Source: Hyphococcus aureus
GTDB lineage: Bacteria > Pseudomonadota > Alphaproteobacteria > Caulobacterales > Parvularculaceae
DNA length: 64,000 nucleotides
Reading direction: 5' to 3'
Assembly: GCF_042643165.1 (NCBI RefSeq)
Contig: NZ_JBHRSH010000001.1
Coordinates: forward strand, 1,488,001 to 1,552,000
Shown: positions 43,054 to 51,328 of the stretch, piece by piece
How positions within the stretch are numbered: position 1 is the first letter of the stretch
Layout: each line of letters starts with the position of its first letter
The notes under the pieces: model-generated
Seen by the model: only the letters and a program-made list of their open reading frames with translations
What the model was told of the DNA's origin: nothing
Database searches by the model: none
Translations under genes and position numbers: made by a program

Positions 43054-44421
43054 ATGCGGGGCGACGATCAGATGACAGGCAAGCGCGAAATTTTCGGAAC
43101 CGACGGCGTGCGCGGTCTCGCTAATGCGGGGGCGATGACGCCCGACAATATTTTGCGTCTCGGTATGGCGGTTGGCCGCGTCTTTAAAAACGGATCGCAC
43201 CGGCACCGTGTCGTGATCGGCAAGGATACGCGGCTGTCGGGCTATATGATTGAACCGGCGCTGACGGCGGGTTTCGCAGCTTCCGGTATGGATGTGTTTC
43301 TTCTCGGGCCGCTGCCGACGCCGGCCATGGCGATGTTGACGCGTTCGCTGCGCGCCGATCTCGGCGTGATGATCTCCGCGTCGCATAATCCCTATCACGA
43401 CAATGGCGTGAAGTTTTTCGGGCCCGACGGGTTTAAGCTGTCGGATGAAACCGAAATGGAAATTGAACGGCTGATGCGCGAAGGTCCGGACGCCGGACGC
43501 GCCGGCGCAGCCGACCTTGGCCGGGTCAAGCGCATCGATGACGCTGGCGCGCGCTATATCGAATTTGCAAAAGCCGCTTTTCCGCGCCGGCAATCCCTTG
43601 ATGGCGTGCGCGTCGTCATCGATTGCGCCAATGGCGCCGGATACAAGGTTGCGCCCACCGTGTTGTGGGAGCTTGGCGCCGAAGTGAAATCCATCGGCGT
43701 TGAACCCAATGGCTTCAATATCAATCATGAAGTCGGTTCGACCTCGCCGGAAAAAATGCAGAAGGCGGTGCATGAATATCGCGCCGATATCGGCATCGCG
43801 CTCGATGGCGATGCAGACCGCGTCATTATCTGTGACGAACAAGGGCATATTGTCGACGGCGACCAGATTCTCGCGCTGATCGCTAACGCATGGAAAAAAA
43901 CCGGCGCCTTGAAAGGCGGCGGCGTGGTCTCGACCGTGATGGCGAATATGGGTTTGGACAAGTTTTTGGGCGATCAGGGACTGAAGCTGGAGCGCACCAA
44001 AGTCGGCGACCGCTATGTGGTTGAGGAAATGCGCGCCAAAGGCATCAATATTGGCGGCGAGCCATCGGGCCATGTGGTGTTGTCAGACTATGGCACCACC
44101 GGCGACGGGCTAGTGACCGCGCTTCAGGTGCTGGCGGTGGTCGCAAGCGAAGGCCGCAAAGTGAGCGATATCTGCCGTTGTTTTGCGCCTTTCCCGCAAC
44201 TCCTGAAAAACGTCCGTTACAAAGGCGGCGATCCGTTGGACGCTGATGCGGTCAAGGCGGCGATCAAGGCGGGCGAAGACAAATTCGGCAAGGCCGGCCG
44301 TCTCGTGATCCGAAAATCCGGCACCGAACCCCTGATCCGCGTAATGGGCGAGGGAGAGAATGAGACTCTCGTCAGGGCCGTTGTCGAAGACATCTGCGCC
44401 GCGGTTGAAGCGGCGGCGTAA
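43054..44421 (+). CDS. glmM: Phosphoglucosamine mutase
   Basis: Converts glucosamine 6-phosphate to glucosamine 1-phosphate for UDP-GlcNAc and hence peptidoglycan and LPS, 455 residues. AAAGGAG precedes the ATG. The phospho-serine is in MISASHNPYHDNGVKFF (Ser110), the metal loop is ALDGDADRVI, and GGEPSGHVVLSDYGTTGDG and RKSGTEPLIRVMGE bind the sugar phosphate. It usually follows folP directly; here three genes intervene. A bidirectional terminator follows. Confidence 0.96.
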   Translation: MRGDDQMTGKREIFGTDGVRGLANAGAMTPDNILRLGMAVGRVFKNGSHRHRVVIGKDTRLSGYMIEPALTAGFAASGMDVFLLGPLPTPAMAMLTRSLRADLGVMISASHNPYHDNGVKFFGPDGFKLSDETEMEIERLMREGPDAGRAGAADLGRVKRIDDAGARYIEFAKAAFPRRQSLDGVRVVIDCANGAGYKVAPTVLWELGAEVKSIGVEPNGFNINHEVGSTSPEKMQKAVHEYRADIGIALDGDADRVIICDEQGHIVDGDQILALIANAWKKTGALKGGGVVSTVMANMGLDKFLGDQGLKLERTKVGDRYVVEEMRAKGINIGGEPSGHVVLSDYGTTGDGLVTALQVLAVVASEGRKVSDICRCFAPFPQLLKNVRYKGGDPLDADAVKAAIKAGEDKFGKAGRLVIRKSGTEPLIRVMGEGENETLVRAVVEDICAAVEAAA

Positions 44422-44440
44422 GCCGGTTTTCAAAAAAGAA

Positions 44441-44475
44441 AAACGGCCGGGTGTGGGGGACTGGCCCGGCCGTTT
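44441..44475. terminator. Bidirectional terminator between glmM and the AhpD-like gene
   Basis: AAACGGCCGGG (44441-44451) and CCCGGCCGTTT (44465-44475) form an 11-bp perfect stem. An A-rich run before it (CAAAAAAGAAAAA) becomes a T run for the minus-strand gene, so it should work best for that direction; the plus-strand side has only TTT. Confidence 0.85.
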
Positions 44476-44487
44476 CAGTGATGCGCG

Positions 44488-45030
44488 TTACGCAGCTTGG
44501 GTGCGCACCACGGGGAAGTCGATTTCCGTGTCGGCGACGTGGTTGATGTAGTTCGTCAGAATATTCGCGACGACAACGCCAACGGTTTCAACAATTTCAC
44601 CTTCGTTCAGGCCCGCGTTTCGGGCTGACGCCAGGTCTTCGTCCGACACACGCCCACGCTTTTCGACGACGGCGGCGGCGAAAGTGAGAACGGCGTTCAG
44701 TTTCGGGTCGGCGGACTTGCCGTGAAGGCGGGCGGTAATTTCCGCTTCATCGACTTTGAGACTACGCGAAATCGCCGAGTGAGCGGAGGCGCAGTAGTCA
44801 CAAGCGTTCTCGCCTGCGACGGTAAGCGCGATCGCTTCTCTCGTCTTCTGGTCGAAAGAGCCTTTGCCCAGAGCTTCGTTGAAGCCGAGCGCGGCGGAAA
44901 GAACGGCCGGGGCGTTGCCGATGACGCGGTAAAGATTGGGCACAATGCCCAGCTTCGATTTGATGGCGCTGAAAAGCGTTGCGGCTTCGGTCGAGGCTTC
45001 GGTGTCGGAAAGTTGTGTAAGACGGCTCAT
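44488..45030 (-). CDS. Carboxymuconolactone decarboxylase/AhpD-like peroxidase family protein
   Basis: A 180-residue protein of the AhpD fold. AAGGAAAA precedes the ATG at 45030, and the frame is open to 45123. The redox motif is ENACDYCASAHSAIS, giving Cys77, Cys80 and His84 (CxxCxxxH), as in alkylhydroperoxidase D and related peroxiredoxin-fold proteins. The C-terminal part has VGVVVANILTNYINHVADTE. Relatives act as thiol-dependent peroxidases or are cyclic-hydroxyquinone dehydrogenases. It is divergent from a TetR gene, which may repress it. Confidence 0.88.
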   Translation of the reverse strand: MSRLTQLSDTEASTEAATLFSAIKSKLGIVPNLYRVIGNAPAVLSAALGFNEALGKGSFDQKTREAIALTVAGENACDYCASAHSAISRSLKVDEAEITARLHGKSADPKLNAVLTFAAAVVEKRGRVSDEDLASARNAGLNEGEIVETVGVVVANILTNYINHVADTEIDFPVVRTQAA

Positions 45031-45137
45031 GCTGGTTTTCCTTTTTTCTTGTTGAGGTTCGTTTTTGATCAAGACTTCTGGTTGCTGCGGCCGGGTCTCT
45101 TGCGCCCTGCTGCGATGCTTCATATGTAATTGCGGAC

Positions 45138-45155
45138 TGAATGGTCAACTATTCA
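45138..45155. promoter_or_regulatory. Palindromic operator candidate between the AhpD-like and TetR genes
   Basis: TGAATGGTCAACTATTCA pairs at seven of nine positions and lies midway between the divergent genes, 40 bases before the TetR start. A second GC-rich element, GGACCGACCGGT (45160-45171), lies directly downstream and could be a half-site. TetR proteins usually bind such sites in their own promoters; no binding has been shown. Confidence 0.45.
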
Positions 45156-45194
45156 TTCCGGACCGACCGGTAACGTTAGCGTGAGAGGCGGAAA

Positions 45195-45764
45195 ATGGCG
45201 CGATTGCGGGAATTTGAAATTGGCGAGGCGCTGGACGGCGTGATGGGCGTCTTCTGGCGGCAGGGCTATGACGGCGCCTCCATGCAGGACATTGAGGCGG
45301 CGACGGGGCTCAACAAGCAGAGCCTGTACAGGATTTTTCCGGACAAGCGGGCGATGTATCTCGCGGCGCTTGAACGCTTCGAGGCGATTGAGTTCGAAAA
45401 GGCCGAAGACGTCCTGACCGCTCCCGGGACCGCGCAGGCGCGCTTTGAAGCGCTCTTTGGCGGCGTCATCGCACAGGCGGCGCAGGGCGACCGGCGCGGC
45501 TGCTTCCTGTGCAACGCCGCCGCCGATCAGGGACAGGAAGACGAAGAGGCGACAGCGATTGTGAGCGCCTCCATGGGGCGGCTGGAAAAAATGTTCCGCA
45601 AGGCGCTGACGATCTCGGCGCCGTATAACCGCGACAGAAAAGCCTGCGAAGAACGGGCCGCTGCGTTGCTCTCTACCTATCTTGGTCTTCGGATACTGAC
45701 CAAGGCGGATGCGCCCTTGCGCGTCATCAAGGCGGCGGCGTCAGCGGCGATCAAGGCAATATAA
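45195..45764 (+). CDS. TetR/AcrR family transcriptional regulator
   Basis: A 189-residue repressor. The N-terminal HTH is VMGVFWRQGYDGASMQDIEA with ATGLNKQSLYRIFPDKRAMY as recognition helix, typical of TetR. The C-terminal ligand domain (about 65-185) contains RRGCFLCNAAADQGQEDEEA, a feature of the AcrR C-terminal subgroup that includes YcdC- and YxaF-like proteins. It probably represses itself and the divergent AhpD-like gene in response to an electrophile or similar ligand, which is inference from position. A strong terminator overlaps its last base. Confidence 0.88.
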   Translation: MARLREFEIGEALDGVMGVFWRQGYDGASMQDIEAATGLNKQSLYRIFPDKRAMYLAALERFEAIEFEKAEDVLTAPGTAQARFEALFGGVIAQAAQGDRRGCFLCNAAADQGQEDEEATAIVSASMGRLEKMFRKALTISAPYNRDRKACEERAAALLSTYLGLRILTKADAPLRVIKAAASAAIKAI

Positions 45765-45798
45765 AACCCGCCGGCAAGATACGCATGCCGGCGGGTTT
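45764..45798. terminator. Bidirectional terminator after the TetR gene
   Basis: AAACCCGCCGGCA (45764-45776) and TGCCGGCGGGTTT (45786-45798) form a perfect 13-bp stem with a nine-base loop, followed by GTTTT. It lies between two converging genes. Confidence 0.88.
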
Positions 45799-45821
45799 GT
45801 TTTACGCCACTCAAAGATAGT

Positions 45822-46340
45822 TTAGGTGACGATGCGCACCTCCGCGCGGCGCGAACATTCATGGCGCGCGATTTTGCGGAGACGTTTATTAGGCACATAA
45901 CGCGCTTGCGGGCCGCGGGCGTCCACAGTGCATATCAGGCGCGGACCGCGGCGTGTGCGCACGATCTCTTCGGTCAGGATGATGCGCGCGCGATAGCGCG
46001 TGTCGAAGACTTCGCGGTTTACGATCCGGCCCTCGCGGCCGCGATAGCCGTTGCGGCGGCCATAGTCATGGCGTCGATCATAGTCGCGATCATGGTCATA
46101 GCCGCGGCGCCCGTCATAACGGTCATTGTCGCCGAAGGTGATGGAAAAGCTGACGCCCGAATTGCGATAGGCGCCGGCGCGTGAATATCTGTCCGCCGAA
46201 TAGTAATCGTAATAATCCGCAGCGTGGCTGCGGTGGTCGTGATCGTGGCTGCAATAGGCGGGTTTCGCCCAGGCTGCCCCCGCACCGAGGGCGGCGAGCC
46301 CCAACGCGCCAGCGATCAGCGGTTTCATCAATCGTTTCAT
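45822..46340 (-). CDS. Secreted Asp/Arg/Tyr-rich protein
   Basis: A 172-residue protein from the ATG at 46340 (GGAGAG upstream; the frame is open to 46457). It has a signal peptide (MKRLMKPLIAGALGLAALGAGAAWA). The mature start is rich in His, Asp and Tyr (CSHDHDHRSHAADYYDYY), and the middle is a basic-acidic low-complexity stretch (YDHDRDYDRRHDYGRRNGYR) that could bind metal. A conserved-looking C-terminal half (REVFDTRYRARIILTEEIVR then RRGPRLICTVDARGPQARYV) suggests a folded domain. No family recognised; a periplasmic metal-binding role is a guess. Confidence 0.65.
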   Translation of the reverse strand: MKRLMKPLIAGALGLAALGAGAAWAKPAYCSHDHDHRSHAADYYDYYSADRYSRAGAYRNSGVSFSITFGDNDRYDGRRGYDHDRDYDRRHDYGRRNGYRGREGRIVNREVFDTRYRARIILTEEIVRTRRGPRLICTVDARGPQARYVPNKRLRKIARHECSRRAEVRIVT

Positions 46341-46453
46341 GTCGCTCTCCGTGCTTTCCCCAGCCGGATGTCGATGAAGCCTTAAATGAACGGGAATTGG
46401 GGCGAGAATGGCGCGATTTCCGGTCAAAAAACGGCCCTGTTCTCCCCATCCCC

Positions 46454-46467
46454 ACACATCTGTGTGA
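46454..46467. promoter_or_regulatory. Short palindrome before the HxlR gene
   Basis: CACACA-TC-TGTGTG is a perfect palindrome with six-base arms, 79 bases before the HxlR start in the 205-base gap (46341-46545) between divergent genes. It is a candidate operator; that gap holds nothing else I can support. Confidence 0.3.
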
Positions 46468-46545
46468 GAGGGCGCGTGATCGGGGCTGGTGAAGGAGCGC
46501 CGATAAGATTGCGCACTGGCTGCAAATCACCTTAACGATTCGCCC

Positions 46546-47016
46546 ATGGCGTTCACCCATGACAAACCCGAGGCCAGTGACGGCGCGCCGCCGCTGGACC
46601 ATTGCGGCCTCGCCGCGGCGATCGAACTTGTCGGGGACCGCTGGACGCTGCTCATTATCCGTTCGGCGCTTTATGGCGTGACGCGTTTTGACGAGCTGCA
46701 GACCGGCCTCGGCATGCCGCGCACGGTGCTGTCGAACCGGCTTAAAAAACTTGTCGAAGGCGGGGTCTTGCGCCGCCGCGCCTACAAGCAGGCGGGCCAG
46801 CGCACGCGTCATCAATATGTGCTCACCTCCAAGGGCGTCGATCTGGCGCTGCCGCTGATGGCGCTCATGCAATGGGGCCAGAAACATATCCTCGCCGAAG
46901 CGCAGGCGGCGGCCATAGTCAGCCGCCGCACCGGCCAGCCCTTGCATCTCGGGCTTGTAGACAATGCGGGCTCAACCGCATCGCTTTCAGAAGCGCAATT
47001 TAAAAAAGCGTCCTGA
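46546..47016 (+). CDS. HxlR family transcriptional regulator
   Basis: A 156-residue winged-helix regulator. The typical opening CGLAAAIELVGDRWTLLIIRSAL is followed by the recognition part DELQTGLGMPRTVLSNRLKKL and the wing RRRAYKQAGQRTRHQYVLTSKG. The last 50 residues are an extension with no recognised domain. HxlR proteins respond to aldehydes or oxidants, mostly via a cysteine; here the only N-terminal cysteine is in the DHCGL segment. Its targets are unknown; the converging SnoaL-like gene is nine bases away. Confidence 0.87.
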   Translation: MAFTHDKPEASDGAPPLDHCGLAAAIELVGDRWTLLIIRSALYGVTRFDELQTGLGMPRTVLSNRLKKLVEGGVLRRRAYKQAGQRTRHQYVLTSKGVDLALPLMALMQWGQKHILAEAQAAAIVSRRTGQPLHLGLVDNAGSTASLSEAQFKKAS

Positions 47017-47024
47017 TTTTTTTC

Positions 47025-47444
47025 TCATCGTTGTGCAAGCTGCTGCATGACGCCGAGCCGGTCGGCGACTTGCCAGTGCCCGGCGATCTTTCCGTCTTCG
47101 AAGGAATAGATCGTTGCGCCGGACATGGCGATGGATTTTCCGGACGCGGGAAAGCCCGGAATGTCGCCTTGATGCGTCGCTTCCCAGGTCCAGAAAATTG
47201 CAACCTGATCGCCGTCCTCAAAGCAATTGAGGATGGTGAAGCGCTGGTCGGGAAAGGGCGCGCGGGAAATACGGATGCGTTCCCTCAGCCCCGCCGCATC
47301 GAGGGTTTTCCCGTCCCAGGGATCGCCGGGATCGTGGCGGATCGCATAGGCGGGAGCGAGAAAACCCTCAATGGCGTCAAGCTCGCCCTTGTTCCAGACG
47401 GCGTCAATGAAGCGGCGCAGCGTTTCGCTGTTTGAAGCTGTCAT
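47025..47444 (-). CDS. SnoaL-like/NTF2-fold protein
   Basis: A 139-residue protein of the SnoaL-like ester cyclase type. RFIDAVWNKGELDAIEGFLA, YAIRHDPGDPWDGK, AFPDQRFTILNCFEDGDQVAIFWT and the C-terminal FEDGKIAGHWQVADRLGVMQQL (region 115-136) fit the pattern, including the EDGKIxxxW-x3-D element. Members are polyketide cyclases or of unknown function. The ATG at 47444 overlaps the stop of the glyoxalase-like gene by one base (TGATG), so both are one transcript. Confidence 0.82.
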   Translation of the reverse strand: MTASNSETLRRFIDAVWNKGELDAIEGFLAPAYAIRHDPGDPWDGKTLDAAGLRERIRISRAPFPDQRFTILNCFEDGDQVAIFWTWEATHQGDIPGFPASGKSIAMSGATIYSFEDGKIAGHWQVADRLGVMQQLAQR

Positions 47445-47881
47445 CACAGCGCCTCCATCACAAGCTGCGGCGCTCCGTCGGAGGTTTTCTCCGCCGTTAC
47501 GCCTTCCCGATTGACCGTGACGGAAACGCGGCTTCGATAGGCGGAAAAGCTGTCGAATGTCACAACGTCAACGGGTTCATCGAACTTGAGGACGATACGC
47601 AAATGATCCGGCGGCATGGACCTGATGGCGATGATTTCGCCCGTAAAGTCCTGGCCGAGATAACGGCCCTTAACGCGCGAGCCGAGCTGGAAGCGCTTGA
47701 TCGGCGGGCGGTTGCCGATAGCGGCGTGCAATGTGTTCCAGTCGCGAAAGCCATATTGCTTCGCCACCAGTTCAAGGCTTTCACTGTGGGTTAGAAAATC
47801 GCCGTCTTCATCAAGTCCGGCGCGCAGGCGCTTCGCCTGTTGTTTCAACGCATCCAGAGACGGAATAGCAGGTGTTGTCAT
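47444..47881 (-). CDS. Glyoxalase superfamily-like small protein
   Basis: A 145-residue protein starting at the ATG at 47881; the frame is open to 47992 without a ribosome site. The N-terminal half matches the family of short proteins annotated as glyoxalase-related: LDALKQQAKRLRAGLDEDGD, LTHSESLELVAKQYGFRDWN and TLHAAIGNRPP. The second half is a small beta domain (GSRVKGRYLGQDFTGEIIAI) of unknown use. Metal-binding residues of true glyoxalase I are not evident, so a catalytic role is doubtful. It is translationally coupled to the SnoaL-like gene. Confidence 0.68.
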   Translation of the reverse strand: MTTPAIPSLDALKQQAKRLRAGLDEDGDFLTHSESLELVAKQYGFRDWNTLHAAIGNRPPIKRFQLGSRVKGRYLGQDFTGEIIAIRSMPPDHLRIVLKFDEPVDVVTFDSFSAYRSRVSVTVNREGVTAEKTSDGAPQLVMEAL

Positions 47882-48060
47882 GGCAGACCTCGTCTTTCGC
47901 CATGCGGAAATCTCAGATGGGGCTCGCATTGCCATCAGTCCGCGTGGCTCGAAAGCGTGGCTGACCAGTGCAGTATCGAAGGACTTCACCAAAGCTTATC
48001 GCTCGCGAGCGGCAGGGGCCTTCACCCGGCGCGGGACATAACGCCGTGAGCCTTGCCCTG

Positions 48061-48258
48061 TCAATCCGCTTTTCCGCCTGTCCGGCGCGCGCCGGAAGCC
48101 ATCATCGCGGCGATCAGCATCAAAAAGACGCCAAATCCGAAAACGAGCCAGGCGGCGGCGGGCTCTGCGCCGATGCGGAAGGCGAGGTCCGGGAAAAGCT
48201 GAAGCCCGAGCGCGGCAAGACAGCAGGCAAGGCCTGTCCAGATTAGGCTGTTGGTCAT
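48061..48258 (-). CDS. Small two-helix membrane protein
   Basis: A 65-residue protein from the ATG at 48258, with GGAGAGAGA upstream (the frame is open to 48342). Two hydrophobic helices, NSLIWTGLACCLAALGLQLF and AAAWLVFGFGVFLMLIAAMM, are separated by a short polar loop, and the C-terminus is basic. No family recognised. The space between it and the glyoxalase-like start (47882-48060) holds no supported gene. It is divergent from thiD. Confidence 0.6.
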   Translation of the reverse strand: MTNSLIWTGLACCLAALGLQLFPDLAFRIGAEPAAAWLVFGFGVFLMLIAAMMASGARRTGGKAD

Positions 48259-48383
48259 GAAACTGGTCTCTCTCCGAAAGCGCCCCAGCCCGAAGATGAA
48301 AGAGCGGATATTGCGCAATTCGGGCGCATGTTTGAAAACCATGGGGCGTTCGTGTGTATGTTGCGGCGGAAGAAAGGATACAA

Positions 48384-49175
48384 ATGAAAGGCCGCGTGCT
48401 CATCATCGCCGGGTCGGACCCATCGGGCGGCGCCGGCATTCAGGCCGACATCAAGACGGTGACGGCGCTTGGCGGCTATGCGGCGAGCGCGATTACTGCA
48501 CTGACCGTGCAGAACACCAAAGGCGTCACCGCTGTTCACGCCGTTGCGCCAGACGTGATCGCCGCGCAGATCGAGGCGGTGATGAGCGATATCGGCGCCG
48601 ACTCCATCAAGATCGGCATGATTGGCGATGTTGAAACGGCGGCGGTCATTGAAACGGCGCTAAAAAAATATTCGGCCGTTCCTGTCGTGCTCGATCCCGT
48701 TCTTATCGCGACCAGCGGCGATGCGCTGGCGAAGGACGGCGTCGCCGCGTTTATTCGAGACCGGCTCGCGCCGCTCGCGGCGGTCATTACACCGAATACG
48801 GACGAAGCGTGCGCGCTGACCGGGATGGCGATAAAGGATCGCGATGGAATGATCGCGGCGGGCGAGGCGCTGGTTGCGCGCGGCGCCAAAGCGGCGCTCG
48901 TCAAAGGCGGTCATATGAAAGGCGATACTGTCGAGGATGCGCTGGTTTCCGCTTCGGGCGCGCGCATTTTTTCAAATCCCCGAATTGAAACCACATCAAC
49001 CCATGGCACTGGTTGCACGCTCGCGTCTGCAATTGCGACCGGGCTGGCGCAAGGAATGCCGCTGCAAACAGCGGTGAAGCGCGCCGTCGATTATGTGCAC
49101 AAGGCGATTGCAACAGCGCCGGGTTTCGGTGGTGGAAACGGACCGCTCAATCACGCGCATCCGTGTGAGGACTAG
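48384..49175 (+). CDS. thiD: Hydroxymethylpyrimidine/phosphomethylpyrimidine kinase
   Basis: Phosphorylates HMP twice to give HMP-PP, the partner of thiazole phosphate in ThiE. AAAGGA precedes the ATG at 48384 (frame open to 48354). The 263-residue ribokinase-fold protein shows LIIAGSDPSGGAGIQADIKT, ITALTVQNTKGV, IKIGMIGDVETAAVIE, PVVLDPVLIATSG and the catalytic anion hole STHGTGCTLASAIATGLA. No TPP riboswitch precedes it. Confidence 0.95.
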   Translation: MKGRVLIIAGSDPSGGAGIQADIKTVTALGGYAASAITALTVQNTKGVTAVHAVAPDVIAAQIEAVMSDIGADSIKIGMIGDVETAAVIETALKKYSAVPVVLDPVLIATSGDALAKDGVAAFIRDRLAPLAAVITPNTDEACALTGMAIKDRDGMIAAGEALVARGAKAALVKGGHMKGDTVEDALVSASGARIFSNPRIETTSTHGTGCTLASAIATGLAQGMPLQTAVKRAVDYVHKAIATAPGFGGGNGPLNHAHPCED

Positions 49176-49270
49176 CCGGCGCTAGCGCGCCTATCACGCC
49201 TTGAAGAAATTCTGGCTTGTATGTGGCGCGCGCCAGTAGGATAGGCGAGCGAAAGAAAAAGGAGACGGCC

Positions 49271-50158
49271 ATGACCGCCTATGATTTCGTGACGCTCGAT
49301 GTTTTCACAGACAAAAAATTCACCGGCAACCAGCTCGCCGTCCTGATGGATGCGCGCGGCCTGTCGACGGAAGAGATGCTGACCGTCACCCGTGAGTTCA
49401 ATCTCTCCGAAACAACCTTTGTGTTGCCGCCGGAAAATCCTGAAAACACAGCGCGCGTGAGGATTTTTACCCTCGGCTATGAGATGCCGTTTGCGGGCCA
49501 TCCGACAGTCGGAACGGCGATTGCAATCGCGCGCGCGCGGGGCCTGAAAGGTGAGATTCGGCTGGAACTGAATACCGGCGTTTTCCCGGTGACGGTGGAA
49601 GCCGCAAGTGAAAACGGTTTTGCAGAATTTCAAAACCCGAACCTGCCCACAGAAACCGGCGCCGCGCCATCGATCAAGGACATTGCGGCGGCGCTTTCGA
49701 TTTCTGAAGACGCCGTCCAGCAAGGCGCGAAAGCGCCGCGCCTTTGCGGCGCCGGGGTCGATTATCTTTATGTCTGCGCCACGCTGGATGCGGTGCGGTC
49801 TGCGAAAGTCAACAGCGCCGCCTGGGACGCGCTGAAACTGGATAATGTCATTGGCGTCTATCTTTATGCGAAAGGCGGCGAGGCGGCGGATGCTTCGTAC
49901 CATGCGCGCATGTTCGCGCCGAATGCCGGCATCGCCGAAGACCCGGCGACCGGCAGTGCTGCGGCGGGTTTCCCGGGACAAATCATCCGTAGCGAGACGA
50001 TCGAAGACGGCGTTCATCGCTGGGTGATCGAGCAGGGCTTTGAGATGGGCCGCCCGAGCCGGATTATCGCGACGGTCGCCGTCGAAAACGGCGCCGTTCA
50101 GTCGGTGCGCATCGGCGGCGATGCGGTCTTTGTGCAGAAGGGTCAGATTTTTATCTGA
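49271..50158 (+). CDS. PhzF family isomerase/epimerase-like protein
   Basis: A 295-residue protein with AAGGAGA before the ATG at 49271 (frame open to 49217). The two-lobed diaminopimelate-epimerase-like fold is shown by YDFVTLDVFTDKKFTGNQLAV, REFNLSETTFVLPP with the catalytic Glu, MPFAGHPTVGTAIAIA and the second-lobe IAEDPATGSAAAGF. PhzF acts in phenazine synthesis, but most family members are of unknown substrate and no phenazine genes are present. It ends eight bases inside the converging EamA gene. Confidence 0.9.
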   Translation: MTAYDFVTLDVFTDKKFTGNQLAVLMDARGLSTEEMLTVTREFNLSETTFVLPPENPENTARVRIFTLGYEMPFAGHPTVGTAIAIARARGLKGEIRLELNTGVFPVTVEAASENGFAEFQNPNLPTETGAAPSIKDIAAALSISEDAVQQGAKAPRLCGAGVDYLYVCATLDAVRSAKVNSAAWDALKLDNVIGVYLYAKGGEAADASYHARMFAPNAGIAEDPATGSAAAGFPGQIIRSETIEDGVHRWVIEQGFEMGRPSRIIATVAVENGAVQSVRIGGDAVFVQKGQIFI

Positions 50159-51167
50159 CTTTCTCGTCCGCCCGTTCAATCATGGGCGCAAGCTCTCCGG
50201 CGAGACCGTCGCCCGCTTCAATCGCGCCCGTTCGCTTTTTGCTGAAGGGTGAGCGTTGGCTGACGGCGAGGCCCATGAGAATGATGGCGAGTGCGATCAG
50301 CGCGTTCAGTTCGAGCCGTTCGTGATACATGATCGCCCCAAGGCCAACCGCCCAGAGCGGGGTGATGTAATTCGACAGCGCCATGAAGCCGGCGCCGGCG
50401 CGCCGGATCAGCATGATGATGAGAACCCCGTTAATGCCGGTCGGAAAGACGCCGAGAAAAACGATGCTCCACAGGCTGGCGGCGCTCCATTGCTCTTGTT
50501 TGAGGTCCGTAAAAAAGAGCGCCGGGACGGCCATGATCGCAGCGACGATCAGCATGCCGGAGGCGAAAACCCGCGGCCGGATCGGCGGCGCCCGGCGCGA
50601 GAGCACCGCGGAGACAGCGTAAAGCAGCGTCGCCAGCAACAGCCCCGCCTGCGCCAGAAAACTGCTTGTCAGGGCGCCTTTGACCGCGTCTGGCCCCATT
50701 AACAAAATCACCCCCAGAAAGCCGAGTGCAAAACCGGCGAGCTTGCGCCCGGTCAGATGCTCGCCCGCGAAAAAATAGGCGAGGCCGACCGTCCAGATCG
50801 GCATGAACGCCATGTAAACGCCAGCGAGGCCGCTCTCCACATGCTGCTGCGCCCAGGGGAAGAGATAGAACGGCAACACATTGCCGCTCGCCCCGACGGC
50901 GATCATCCACAGCCAGGAGCGGCGGATGCGCCAGTTGCTCCCGCTACGGATCAATAAGGGCGGCAGGCGCCGTCCGGCGGCGCGCATAAGAAGGTAAACG
51001 AGGATGGCGGCGACCCAGAGCCGCCCGGCGGCGACCACAGCCGGCGGCGCTGTCTCTACGGCCTTGCGGATAAAGGCGAAGGAAGAACCGCCAAAGGCGA
51101 CGATCAGGGCGAGCAGCGCCCAGTCGAACAGGGTCGCCTCGGCCGGGGTGATGTGTTTACGAGCCAT
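50151..51167 (-). CDS. EamA/DMT family transporter
   Basis: A 338-residue membrane protein with about ten helices in two homologous halves, beginning LFDWALLALIVAFGGSSFAF. Typical features are VVAAGRLWVAAILVYLLM, AVGASGNVLPFYLFPWAQQH, ESGLAGVYMAFMPIWTVGLA in the first half and FLGVFPTGINGVLIIMLIRR and ITPLWAVGLGAIMYHERL in the second. It exports or imports metabolites; substrate unknown. Ends in a charged tail, convergent with phzF. Divergent from serC. Confidence 0.88.
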   Translation of the reverse strand: MARKHITPAEATLFDWALLALIVAFGGSSFAFIRKAVETAPPAVVAAGRLWVAAILVYLLMRAAGRRLPPLLIRSGSNWRIRRSWLWMIAVGASGNVLPFYLFPWAQQHVESGLAGVYMAFMPIWTVGLAYFFAGEHLTGRKLAGFALGFLGVILLMGPDAVKGALTSSFLAQAGLLLATLLYAVSAVLSRRAPPIRPRVFASGMLIVAAIMAVPALFFTDLKQEQWSAASLWSIVFLGVFPTGINGVLIIMLIRRAGAGFMALSNYITPLWAVGLGAIMYHERLELNALIALAIILMGLAVSQRSPFSKKRTGAIEAGDGLAGELAPMIERADEKVR

Positions 51168-51255
51168 TAATATCCGCGCTATCGGCGGGGGCTGTTTCGC
51201 GCAAGGGAGAAAATCTCTTCGCTACAAAAAATTTTATGATTTGACGCTGGCGCCC

Positions 51256-51325
51256 TTTCCATGCGAAGGCGGGCGCGGGCCACGCCTCCCCAACGGGGCG
51301 CGAGCCATCTGGAAGGATGGAGTAA
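51256..51325 (+). ncRNA. Structured leader of serC (serC-motif candidate)
   Basis: Two possible hairpins sit just before serC. The first combines CCCC-AAC-GGGG (about 51287-51298) with outer CGC/GCG and GGC/GCC pairs interrupted by small loops. The second, CCATC-TGGAAG-GATGG (51305-51320), covers the ribosome site (AAGGATGGAG). A cis-regulatory RNA called the serC motif is known before serC in alphaproteobacteria; this position and shape fit, but I could not align it to the consensus. Confidence 0.4.
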
Positions 51326-51328
51326 AAC

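Noticed and set aside
47880..48041. Open frame of 53 codons on the plus strand (MADLVFRHAEISDGARIAIS...)
   Set aside because: Its ATG overlaps the start codon of the convincing glyoxalase-like gene on the other strand, and no protein family or conserved pattern is visible.
49172..50179. 335-codon minus-strand frame opposite phzF
   Set aside because: Shadow of the GC-rich phzF gene; no family features.
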